Below, one piece after another: positions 55,901-64,000 of a DNA stretch of 64,000 nucleotides. Made by a program: the position numbers and the translations under genes. This stretch comes from Lytechinus pictus (taxonomy: Eukaryota; Echinodermata; Echinoidea; Temnopleuroida; Toxopneustidae). Each line of letters starts with the position of its first letter. Position 1 is the first letter of the stretch. The DNA is taken from contig NC_087251.1 in NCBI RefSeq assembly GCF_037042905.1, positions 37,692,373 to 37,756,372 on the forward strand. Reading direction: 5' to 3'. The notes beneath the pieces were generated by a model. The model had not been told where the DNA came from. It searched no databases and saw only the letters and a list, made by a program, of their open reading frames with translations.

Positions 55901-58900
55901 AGACAGCTGGCAGCCGTCTGTTTCTAGGAGTTTTTAACATTTTTATATTTTTTTTAATTTCTCCTCATATATCGTACACAGACGGCTCCCTATCGTGCAG
56001 CCACCATTAGGGGGTTAACAATGCAAAATCCCCCCCCCCCCCCCCGACGGGGCTCATCGATTTTTGTCTTTATTTCATAAAAATATTTAAAATGAACTGT
56101 ACCAAAATAAAGTGCCAGCTTTGTAACAAGGAAGATGAAGATGCAGATCATTTTGTTGGATCCTGTGCCTATTTCTTATCTCACAGAGAAGACCTTCTTA
56201 CAAGACTGAAAAGAAGGCATATGCAAGATGAAATATTATGCCTATATGACCCCATCAAGAAAAACAATTATAGTAGAGTGGTACTCTTACCAAGCTCTCT
56301 CTTCAGTTTGCTGTCAGCTTGTAACAGATACTCTGTTATTTTTATATAAACTTCATAAGAAACGTATCTCTTTCCTGTCCTCAATGAATTGATTATGTAA
56401 TTTAATCTTCAAATGCAATGTACTGGATGGATGGATTACGTCATACTGCATTTTGGTGCTGATCTCCAATAAAAGCGGAGGAAGAACAAGAAGAAGAAGA
56501 AAAAGATTATTATTACGTTTTGGCCTGAAATGCACCAAAACGGGGAAAAAATCAACTTAAAAGGGGGAAAAACAGTGACTTACTTCGGCTGTCGCGCAAC
56601 TCCCACTTCCCTGGTTGATCCGAACTTAATACATAAACATATGGCCATTGAGTCCCTGTACAGATCGAGCTACAACTTCGATCTCTGTATTTGGTGAGTG
56701 GAGCCAACGGAGTTCAGCGGAACAACCAACATAACAGAGACCGAAGCTTTTGGTCTATAACTAGATCTGAGTTGTAACTTAGACTTGTTCATGGAATAAG
56801 TGCTCAGTTGTAGATCAAAGTAGGGAAGGAGTTCCAACTTCCATGATCATGACTTCATGTCCATATTGCCAAGCCGACCTCCAAAGAGGCATTATTATTA
56901 CTCAACTCAGCCTCAAGTTAGTTCTAGGTCTAACATTAATTTTAAGCCTCGGCTGAGCCTGAGGAAAAAAAATTCCATTAAAAAATCCTCCTATTTCCTA
57001 GTTCTTCTTTTCTACTTTGTTCATTATTAAAATCTGTTGGTACTTCAAGACGTGGTGAAGTCTTTTAGGGAAGGGATTCTTTTGGACATACCACCGTAGG
57101 GGCTGATTTAGTTTGTGCTCCAAGAGCATCAATTTGGCATGAACTTCCCGAGTCTTCGTTGGACCTGATTAAGTTATTGTCTGTTCCTTTTTTTGTGAAC
57201 ACTTTTGTGGAGTTGGCATATATGTAATAGTTTTGTTTTGTCTAGGGTTTTTTTTTGTGCTTTTGTTGTCTCAATTTTAGTGTAATTTCTATGTTATTTC
57301 ATTTTAAGTAATTGGCTTGGTGTTTATAAGGTTTGTCCTTTCTTGCCACTGCCCTCACTCATGCTCACTATATTTTTACTGTGTGTTTATGTAAAGTATT
57401 GTATATGTTTATATGTTCCTATGTTGATTGCTTTTTATGAGTGAAAAATAAATGCCTATCTCTTCCTGTTTCAGAAAGCCTCCCTAGTGAAGACAGTCCC
57501 CCAAACTCAAGACTTGGTCAGATTTCATTCACAGTTATCAAGGTATGCATTGCACTCTTTTCAATCCAAAACCATTTATTGTATAATTGGTGTCAATTGA
57601 CTATTCATTAAGTTTTAGAAAAGCATGTCTGTGAATATGTGTTATCAAAAACATTTGTAAAAATTCTTCTTGAAAGTTGAATTGAAAATTCTCAGATAGG
57701 CATCAATATATAATTTACCCTTTGAACCATATTTGTACTTACTTCTGCCATTTAACTCACTCTGGAACATGTTAAGCCTTTTTCAGTTCAATTCAATTGA
57801 GTGCACTACTAGGACTCTTATAATATGTTCCCTTTCTTTTTCAGATTAGTGTATCTGAAGAATGGATTGTCTCTGGGAAGGTGTTTGTTTAGTTATCCTA
57901 CAGGTAACTTTAATTAACTTGATACGCTAGATTTCATTCTTTGTGAATTATGTTGCATTTGAAAATTTACTTTTCTGTTTCATAAAGCTATTCATAAGTT
58001 AAGAGCGAGTTTAAGAACAACCGGTGTTCCTTTCTTGTGGTAAAAGGTGTACACCAAAATGTTCGTTGGTGATGGGTTGGCGCGTAAGAAAGGATTACCA
58101 GTCGCTCTTAACTTACGATCAGCTTTATGAAACGGGTTGCCCCCAGATATATTCAATGTTTTATTCAACCAATGGAAGTCCATGTATATGATTGTTGCAA
58201 TTAGAGATTAGAAGTGAGATTTCAAACTAGAATTTATATTGTTAATCAGAGTGTTTTTTTAATGCCATATGCTTATTTAAAAAATTAAGATGCGTGATGA
58301 GGTTAATGTTGATTGATTGATTGATTTCATTTATTTTCCATTAATAATATACAAAGTCAAGAATATACAAACAAACATTACAAAGTATAAAAATGAGACA
58401 TTGTACATATGACGTATCATATACATACTTTGAAAAAATACACAACAGTTCATTATATGTATATATATATCAGGAAAATTGGATGCCCATGAAAGCAGTA
58501 TGCTTGTTAAGTTGGGTCACCCCAACAAAAAATGTGATCTAATTTGGCAAATTTTGAGGGTTTTTTTTTTAAATTGTAATGTGGTTTAATGTGGTGTGGT
58601 ACATTAAAAGGAATAAAGATGGAATTATAGGTTACAATATTCCCTTTTGTGCTGTCAAAACAGCAATAGGCTTCTACAATTTATGAATTAATGTAATTCA
58701 TGTATTTGATTGTTTTGATTAACACTGTATTGAGTTGATTTTGTTTGTATTCATCTATTCCTCTTTTTGCCAGGCTCAACACTACCAAAACCAACACTTG
58801 TTGCGCAATGTGTAAGACTGAGTAGTTCACCATACACAACATCAAGTCAGCATACACAACAAGTACAGGTATGAAATTGGATCAATGTTCCAAAATAAAA

Positions 58901-59671
58901 ATGAGTTGTTGAAATAATTTTTTTCAGTTATTTTTATTTTTTTGCCAGAGAAAATTTATCACCATGGAATTACTGAGTGAGTCAGAGAGAATTTTACTCC
59001 TAAAAAATTGTCCACAACATCCAACTATCATATTACAGTATCTTCTCTAGAATAATTTTATACCATTTTGATGTGGTATATGTTTACACTTGGATAATTA
59101 TGTGGTATATGTTTACACTTGGATAATTATGTGGTATTCTTTGTCGTGAAGCAAAATTTTATTTGTGCCAAAGTAAGGCATGAATGAAATTAATGAATCC
59201 AGATGTCCATGAAGCCATAATCCTACATGAGTTGCAGGAAATGTCAATAAAATTGATATTGGACTAGATATTAAAAATGTTTATGAAGCAATTATCATGT
59301 TAACTTCTGAAAAAAATGCAATGTTATCATATACATTGTAGTTTTAAGAGAATCATCACATTTTTTAGTTGACAAACTGTAGGCTTGACACACAGCTTAA
59401 ACAGCAGACAGGTGAAAGTCATTTTTTTTCTCAATTCACCTTTTTTTATTCTTCTCTCCAGACTTGATATATTTTCATAACTTCTCGTATGTATCTCCAT
59501 CGCCTTTGTGCGTTCTGATTTTAATGATTTTCAGACTAATGAGGATGAACCAGACAAGCTGTATAAATGGATTGAACTCAAGGTCAAAGGTCATGATGAT
59601 GCTGTTCTGGACAGCTACACTAAGTATGTAAATCTTGCTGCCACTGAACTGGATATCCAGATAGAAAGCAT
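49850..59671 (+). CDS. MRPS10: Mitochondrial small-subunit ribosomal protein S10 (uS10m), 3' end beyond window
   Basis: Five exons (49850-49915, 57475-57542, 57844-57902, 58774-58868 and 59535-59671) join in phase and give 141 residues plus a split codon. The start is Arg/Lys- and Ser/Thr-rich without acidic residues (MATTTCKIVQILRRPLST), as expected of a mitochondrial import signal. The last exon has DEPDKLYKWIELKVKGHDDA and VLDSYTKYVNLAATELDI, the opening of the uS10 domain and close to vertebrate MRPS10. The protein sits in the head of the 28S subunit of the mitochondrial ribosome. Family members are about 200 residues, so roughly the last 60 (the rest of the uS10 fold) lie beyond 64000; I saw no such exon in 59672-64000. 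The gene starts 319 bp from the DNAL1 start on the opposite strand. Confidence 0.9.
50220..50820 (+). promoter_or_regulatory. CpG-rich, promoter-like patch in MRPS10 intron 1
   Basis: 50230-50350 is strikingly rich in CG pairs compared with the AT-rich surroundings and includes a 7-bp perfect hairpin (GCTCGGC...GCCGAGC). Inverted CCAAT boxes (ATTGG) lie near 50425 and 50725, and a full CRE (TGACGTCA) lies near 50774. An 88-codon open frame starts at 50293 and runs past a possible donor (CAG/GTATTT, about 50540), but its product is not recognised. This could be an alternative first exon or promoter, or a GC-rich repeat. Confidence 0.3.
51190..52250. repeat. AT-rich minisatellite, ~208-bp unit
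   Basis: The whole stretch is built from ATAATAATTATTAT-like words. The string gtaataatta recurs at about 51449, 51661, 51869 and 52073 (steps of 212, 208 and 204), each time followed by (c)tgaga or a variant, so there is a tandem unit of about 208 bp besides the simple-sequence texture. It lies in MRPS10 intron 1. Confidence 0.75.
52970..55074. mobile_element. 2.1-kb element with ~48-bp terminal inverted repeats
   Basis: The left end, gaacaaggttatgatatata, and the following cacaacaaaaaaagtaagtc are mirrored at the right end (gacttactttttttgttgtg ... ataaccttgttc). About nine diverged copies of a motif like GCTCACTCAACCATGAA lie inside. It has no long open frame, and no target-site duplication was recognised. 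Confidence 0.75.
55534..55690. repeat. Foldback element with 'taacacaaag' ends
   Basis: gcgtaacacaaagattagcg pairs with tcgctaagctttgtgttacg. Same family as 15490-15628. Confidence 0.8.
56092..56510 (+). pseudogene. Non-LTR retrotransposon fragment (C-terminal zinc motif and 3' tail)
   Basis: An 85-codon frame has CQLCNKEDEDADHFVGSCAY, the C-x2-C-x8-H-x4-C motif found after the reverse transcriptase of many LINEs. The stop at about 56347-56349 is followed by a short UTR with AATAAA (about 56468) and an A/G-rich tail. The catalytic domains are missing, as in a 5'-truncated insertion. Confidence 0.6.
57475..57542 (+). CDS. MRPS10: MRPS10 exon 2
   Basis: 68 nt between TTTCAG and GTATGC. In phase with exon 1 it reads KASLVKTVPQTQDLVRFHSQ, still without the uS10 fold and consistent with the rest of the presequence or a linker. 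Confidence 0.75.
57844..57902 (+). CDS. MRPS10: MRPS10 exon 3
   Basis: 59 nt between TTTCAG and GTAAC encoding LVYLKNGLSLGRCLFSYPT. It is poorly conserved; supported mainly by splice sites and phase. Confidence 0.7.
57980..58145. repeat. Foldback element with 'tttcataaagct' ends
   Basis: tttcataaagctattcataa pairs with acgatcagctttatgaaacg, and the inner ttaagagcga pairs with tcgctcttaa. It lies between MRPS10 exons 3 and 4. Confidence 0.75.
58774..58868 (+). CDS. MRPS10: MRPS10 exon 4
   Basis: 95 nt between TGCCAG and GTATG encoding a Ser/Thr/Gln-rich linker (GSTLPKPTLVAQCVRLSSS and on to QVQ). It ends on a codon boundary, matching exon 5. Confidence 0.75.
59535..59671 (+). CDS. MRPS10: MRPS10 exon 5 (start of the uS10 domain)
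   Basis: 137 nt between TTTTCAG and GTAAGT. DEPDKLYKW ... VKGHDDAVLDSYTKYV ... LAATELDIQIES matches the N-terminal part of mitochondrial uS10. This exon identifies the gene. Confidence 0.93.
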
Positions 59672-59840
59672 GTAAGTAAGATGTTATTTTAGGACTCTAC
59701 CATAATTTTCCCTTTTGTAAACCAGCCCAGATAAAATGAAATTAGAAAAGAATGAAAGTTTGTGTCCCTAGGACCTCAACATTTATTGGGTTTTTATATT
59801 TTATAGATTTGGCATTTGATTGTTTGCTTTTGGGTTTTTT

Positions 59841-61534
59841 ATGCCCCCGCAGACGAAGTCCGTAGGGGGCATTAAGCGTTGCCCCTTTCCGTCCGTCCGT
59901 CCCCCCACTTGGTTTCCGCACAATAACTCAAAAAATATTTAATGGATTTTAAAACTTTTTGGTTTGTAGGTAGATGACACCAAAATACAGGCTAAGTTCG
60001 GAGTCTGCAGGTCAAAGGTCACAGCTCATTAAATTTGCGAGTTGGTTTCCGCACAATAACTTGAAAATTATTTAATGGATTAAAAAAAAAATTTGTTTGT
60101 AGGTTGATGACACCAAAATACAGGCTAAGTTTGAATTTGGAGTCCGCAGGTCAAAGGTCACAGCTCATTAAATATGCGAGTTGGTTTCCACACAATATCT
60201 CGAAAAATATTCTATGGATTTTAAAACTTCTTGGTGTGTAGGTAGATGACACCAAAATACAGGCTGAGTTCGAAATCGGAGTCCGCAGGTCAAAGGTCAC
60301 AGCTCATTAAATATGCGAGTTGGTTTCCGCACAATAACTCAAAAAATATTTAATGGATTTTAAAACTTTTTGGTGTGTAGGTAGATGACACCAAAATACA
60401 GGCTAAGTTCAAATTCGGAGTCCGCAGGTCAAAGGAGTTGGTTTCCGCAAAATAACTCGAAAAATATTTAATGGATTTTAAAACTTCTTGGTGTGTAGGT
60501 AGATGACACCAAAATACAGGCTAAGTTCGAATTCGGAGTCTGCAGGTCAAAGGTCACAGCTCATTAAATTTGCGAGTTGGTTTCCGCATAATAACTTGAA
60601 AATTATTTAATGGATTAAAAAAAATTTTTGTTTGTAGGTAGATGACACCAAAATACAGGCTAAGTTTGAATTTGGAGTCCGCAGGTCAAAGGTCACAGCT
60701 CATTAAATATGCAAGTTGGTTTCCGCACAATAACTCAAAAAATATTTAATGGATTTTAAAACTTTTTGGTGTGTAGGTAGATGACACCAAAATACAGGCT
60801 AAGTTCAAATTCGGAGTCCGCAGGTCAAAGGAGTTGGTTTCCGCAAAATAACTCGAAAAATATTTAATGGATTTTAAAACTTCTTGGTGTGTAGGTAGAT
60901 GACACCAAAATACAGGCTGAGTTCGAATTCGGAGTTCGCAGATCAAAGGTCACAGCTCATTGAATATGCGAGTTGGTTTCTGCGCAATAACACAAAAAAT
61001 GTATTAATGGATTTAAAAAATTCTTGGAGTGTAGGTAGATGACACCAAAATACAGGCTAAGTTCAATTCGGAGTTCGCAGATCAAAGGTCACAGCTCATT
61101 AAATATGCGAGTTGGTTTCTGCGCAATAACTCAAAAAATATTTAATGGATTAAAAAAAATTTTGGTGTGTAGGTAGATGACACCAAAATACAGGCTAAGT
61201 TGGATTTCAGAGTCTGCAGGTCAGAAGTCAAAGGTCACAGCTCATTAAATATGCAAGTTGGTTTCCGCATGATAACTTATGAAATATTCAACAGATTAAA
61301 AAAAAATTGCGTGTGTAGGCAGATGACTCCAAAATACAGGCAAAGTTCAAATTTCGAATCCGCAGGTCAAAGGTCACAGCTCATTATATATGCGAGTTGG
61401 TTCAAAGGTCTAAATTTGTTCATTATATATATGCATATGGGATTCTGCACAATATTAAGTTCAATCATATTGAATGAATTTCTGATTGCGTTAAGCGGGG
61501 GCATCTGTGTCCTTTGGACACGTCAAATTTCTAG
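59841..61534 (+). mobile_element. Helitron-like element carrying a ~139-bp tandem array
   Basis: The left part, ATGCCCCCGC, is matched inverted near the right end (GCGGGGGCAT, about 61495-61504). The right end has a hairpin, GTGTCC-TTT-GGACAC (61507-61521), then nine bases and CTAG followed by T, which is the usual 3' terminus of Helitrons. Between them are about eleven repeats starting at ggtttcc (59911, 60044, 60183, 60322, 60440, 60579, 60718, 60836, 60975, 61114, 61260). The usual step is 139 bp, with two 118-bp steps. No replicase frame is visible; the 5' terminus is uncertain. Confidence 0.6.
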
Positions 61535-61544
61535 TTTTTGTGTC

Positions 61545-62122
61545 ACCTGCATAGCAAAGTGAGACTATAGGCGCCGCTTTTCCGACGGCGGCGGTGGCGG
61601 CGGCGTCAACACCAAATCTTAACCGAAGGTTAAGTTTTTGAAATGACAGCATAACTTAGAAAGTATATGGACCTAGTTCATGAAACTTGGCCATAAGGTT
61701 AATCAAGTATCACTGAACATCCTGTGCAAGTTTCAGGTCACATGATTAAGGTCAAAGGTCAATGAACTTTGGCCATAATGGGGGTATCTGTTGAATTACC
61801 ATCATAACTTTGAAAGTTTATGGATCTGACTCATGAAACTTGGACATAAGAGTAATCAAGTATCACTGAACATCCTGTGCAAGTTTTAGGTCACATGTTC
61901 AAGGTCAAAGGTCATGTGAGGTCAATGAACTTTGGCCATGTTTGGGGTATTTGTTGAATTACCATCATATCTCTGTAAGTGTATTGGTCTAGTTCATAAA
62001 ACGTGGACATAAGAGAAACCAAGTATCACTGAACATCTTGTGCGAGTTATAGTAGTTTTCAAAGTCAGCACTGCTGCTATATTGAATCGCGTGAAGCAGG
62101 TGAGACCGCCAGAGGCATTCCA
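61545..62122 (-). mobile_element. Element with GTCTCGCCTGCAT-type ends, copy 2
   Basis: Reverse-complement relative of 40331-41513, with the GC-rich block at 61571-61605 and the other end at about 62090-62122 (gcaggtgagaccgccagagg). It has fewer internal units. Perfect AGGTCAAAGGTCA lies at 61749 and 61902. It directly follows the Helitron-like element. Confidence 0.75.
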
Positions 62123-62452
62123 CCTGTTTTTCTCTTTTTTTTCTTTCTTTCTTTTGTGTGGATATTTTAGTGTGAGTAGTTTAGTGAAGTGGTATATTTC
62201 CCTCCACCCTGCATTGTTATTCAGCACCTAGTAAATGTGATTCAGTAATTACAGATGTAATTTTCATCGAAAGCTCTCTTGCTGGTCTTATATATGTTGA
62301 ATGAAACAGGAACATAAATCAATCAATAAAATGATCAGAGATTAACAAACGACAGAAACATGCTTAAATTAACCAAATAATAAATCCTTGTCATGAGAGG
62401 TTTATTAACAAAATGTTACATCCTGGTCATAAGTAGCTTTTTATGTTTATAG

Positions 62453-62790
62453 AAGAGCCGTGGTGTAGTGGTTCTGACTCTCACATTGTAAACAGAGGGT
62501 CGTGTGTTCGAATCCCACCACAGTCTAGCGTCCTTTGGCAAGGCGTTAATCCACACTTTGCCACTCTTGACCCAGGTGCTAAATTGGTACCCGGTAGGAT
62601 GTGAAAGATATTGTATGTTTGATTTTGCCAGCGCCATAATGAGGCTGCAAGGAATGCTCCCCAGGGAGTGGAAATTGTGCACTTTTTGTGCAGGATTGAA
62701 ATGAATCCAATGACCAGGGTAATAATATGCTGTCACGCGCTTTGAGCCATTCTGGGAAAAAGCTTTATAAAAATTGGCTATTATTATTAT
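62453..62790 (+). mobile_element. tRNA-derived SINE
   Basis: A-box region in gtggtgtagtggttctgact and B box GTTCGAATCCC, then a body with ggtacccggtaggatgtgaa and a tail of tggctattattattat. It differs from the SINE at 32131 but has the same plan. Confidence 0.75.
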
Positions 62791-62856
62791 TTATATATAT
62801 ATATGTGTTCAGGAAGTGTCAAGTTTTCTGTGTTGTGCATATCTTTACTTAAAATA

Positions 62857-63240
62857 CAGTGCGTCCCAGAAAAAAGGAAACCAAGATTCCCACATCTTTA
62901 ATGTCAAAATCAGGTTGTGCAGAACAATTGGACAAGATTGGTTCGTGATACGACAACCGTGCTTATTCAACAATTGGCCCAGTAGCATTTCGTTTGTACT
63001 CTTTGTTAAATTTCTCTCACTGATTCCTAAAATGAGAGTCAATTCAGATTAACAATTGAATTTCTGCGCAAATCTGATAGGCCTCAATATCTATTGTTTG
63101 TAATCTGTCATGCGTGAATGATTTGCTAAGCTGGTGGTCTCAAAAGATGAGATTTCACTCTTAGTATTGAATATGTACATGTTTGATAATTATGAAATCT
63201 ATCACTGAAAACGGGTTTTCTTTTTTGGGGGGACGCAATG
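62857..63240. mobile_element. TA-flanked mariner-like MITE
   Basis: TA at 62855-62856 and 63241-63242 flanks CAGTGCGTCCC and, inverted, GGGACGCAATG, each followed inward by an AAAAAAGGAAACC-type string. 384 bp without transposase. Confidence 0.75.
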
Positions 63241-63589
63241 TATAGTAGTTGTAAATAATGTACATGTGGTAGACTTGCAGGCCTTAAATTGTAGACCTAA
63301 AATTAATCCAAGGACATTGATTGCCATGGTCTTGCATATGAAATTGATTGCATCCATACCCCCATCATTCAACTTGGATATTTGTTGTGCCCTTTACATT
63401 TTCCCTATTAGTGATCGCCAATATGTTATTGTATTTGATGTGTCTTGTGAAATGTCGCCCTCTGCGAGGGATGATGTCTTATCGGCCCTTACGATGGCCG
63501 CGCACGATAAATGAGGTTTGCCCTAATGTTGGTGTAATAAAATTGTTATTACTGTAACTGGTTTCCCATCTCCTTTATTACTTAATGTC

Positions 63590-63690
63590 GTGGTGACAGC
63601 TGGGATTTGAACCTTGCCTGCTCCGCACACCAATGGGATTCATGCTATCCCGAGCAACCAGTTGGTCGGCAAAAATGTGTCGTGATAGGT
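63590..63690 (-). mobile_element. Possible tRNA-related SINE fragment (minus strand)
   Basis: The minus strand has a clean B box, GGTTCAAATCC, preceded by a tRNA-like arm region. The A box is not convincing. Confidence 0.35.
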
Positions 63691-64000
63691 GTAACGATTT
63701 TTTACTACCTCAGTGCCGTAGTCCCACACACAGTCCTTTGAATGGCTGTTCCCTCACCGAGGTCAAGACCTCGCCCCCAGGCCCGAGAGCGAGGCCGCCC
63801 CAGTCAAGTTGGTTCTTGTACTTTTCTGTCAGACTTTTCTAACTTTTCTAGTCATGCAATTAGTGAATCAAGTAATTACACAATCAGTAAATCAAGAAAT
63901 TACACAGTAAATCAAGAAATCAGACATAGTACACGTACAATTAGTAGATTTAATTGTGTGGAAGATGTACCTGTCGGTGACAGGTCCGGTTATAATGGTC
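63690..64000. other. GC-richer stretch without a recognised gene
   Basis: Less AT-rich than the rest (cctcgcccccaggcccgaga, for example), then caatcagtaaatcaag-type short repeats. No MRPS10 exon could be identified. Confidence 0.35.

Noticed and set aside
59841..61534. CRISPR-like array
   Set aside because: The units are contiguous ~139-bp repeats without unique spacers, in a eukaryotic intron.

Overview
This is an AT-rich stretch of animal nuclear DNA. GT..AG introns break up the genes, long introns are full of small mobile elements, and microsatellites are common. The protein sequences and the repeat types (foldback elements whose ends read like 'taacacaaag' or 'gaaacgggccc', tRNA-derived SINEs, many short TTAA- and TA-flanked elements) suggest an invertebrate deuterostome, most likely an echinoderm such as a sea urchin. 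The phylum is inferred, not proven.

Three protein-coding genes could be rebuilt exon by exon, with splice sites and reading phase agreeing at every junction. (1) Plus strand, 7657-27281: the last twelve coding exons of a C2H2 zinc finger / ELM2 / SANT corepressor related to vertebrate TRERF1, MIDEAS and ZNF541. The first exons were not found. (2) Minus strand, 49530 down to 39012: a complete nine-exon DNAL1 gene for the leucine-rich-repeat axonemal dynein light chain 1 (203 residues). (3) Plus strand from 49850: the first five coding exons of MRPS10, the mitochondrial small-subunit ribosomal protein uS10m. Its last exons lie beyond the window. DNAL1 and MRPS10 are head to head across only 319 bp, which must hold both promoters. 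That gap contains an RFX X-box-like motif, and a YY1-like motif overlaps the MRPS10 start codon.

The gene order is the most striking result. From memory of the human map, TRERF1 lies next to MRPS10 on 6p21.1, and MIDEAS lies close to DNAL1 on 14q24.3. This window carries one ELM2-SANT gene, DNAL1 and MRPS10 side by side, which is what an unduplicated ancestor of both human regions would look like.

Layout: 1-7656 is upstream or intronic DNA with a transposon nested inside a foldback element. 7657-27281 is the ELM2-SANT gene; its introns carry several MITEs. 27282-33990 is its probable 3' UTR and intergenic DNA with a 13-bp-TIR MITE and a SINE. 34000-39011 is convergent intergenic DNA rich in elements. 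39012-49530 is DNAL1; its seventh intron holds a ~160-bp tandem array. 49531-49849 is the shared promoter. 49850-64000 is MRPS10. Its first intron (7.6 kb) has a promoter-like CpG-rich patch, a ~208-bp AT-rich minisatellite, a 2.1-kb inverted-repeat element and a LINE fragment. Its fifth intron has a Helitron-like element with ~139-bp tandem repeats and a second copy of the DNAL1-intron array element.

I found no undescribed multi-gene system. The items most worth a second look are the ancestral gene linkage, the shared promoter, two unrelated tandem-repeat families that both carry perfect DR1 nuclear-receptor sites, and a group of TTAA-flanked foldback elements.
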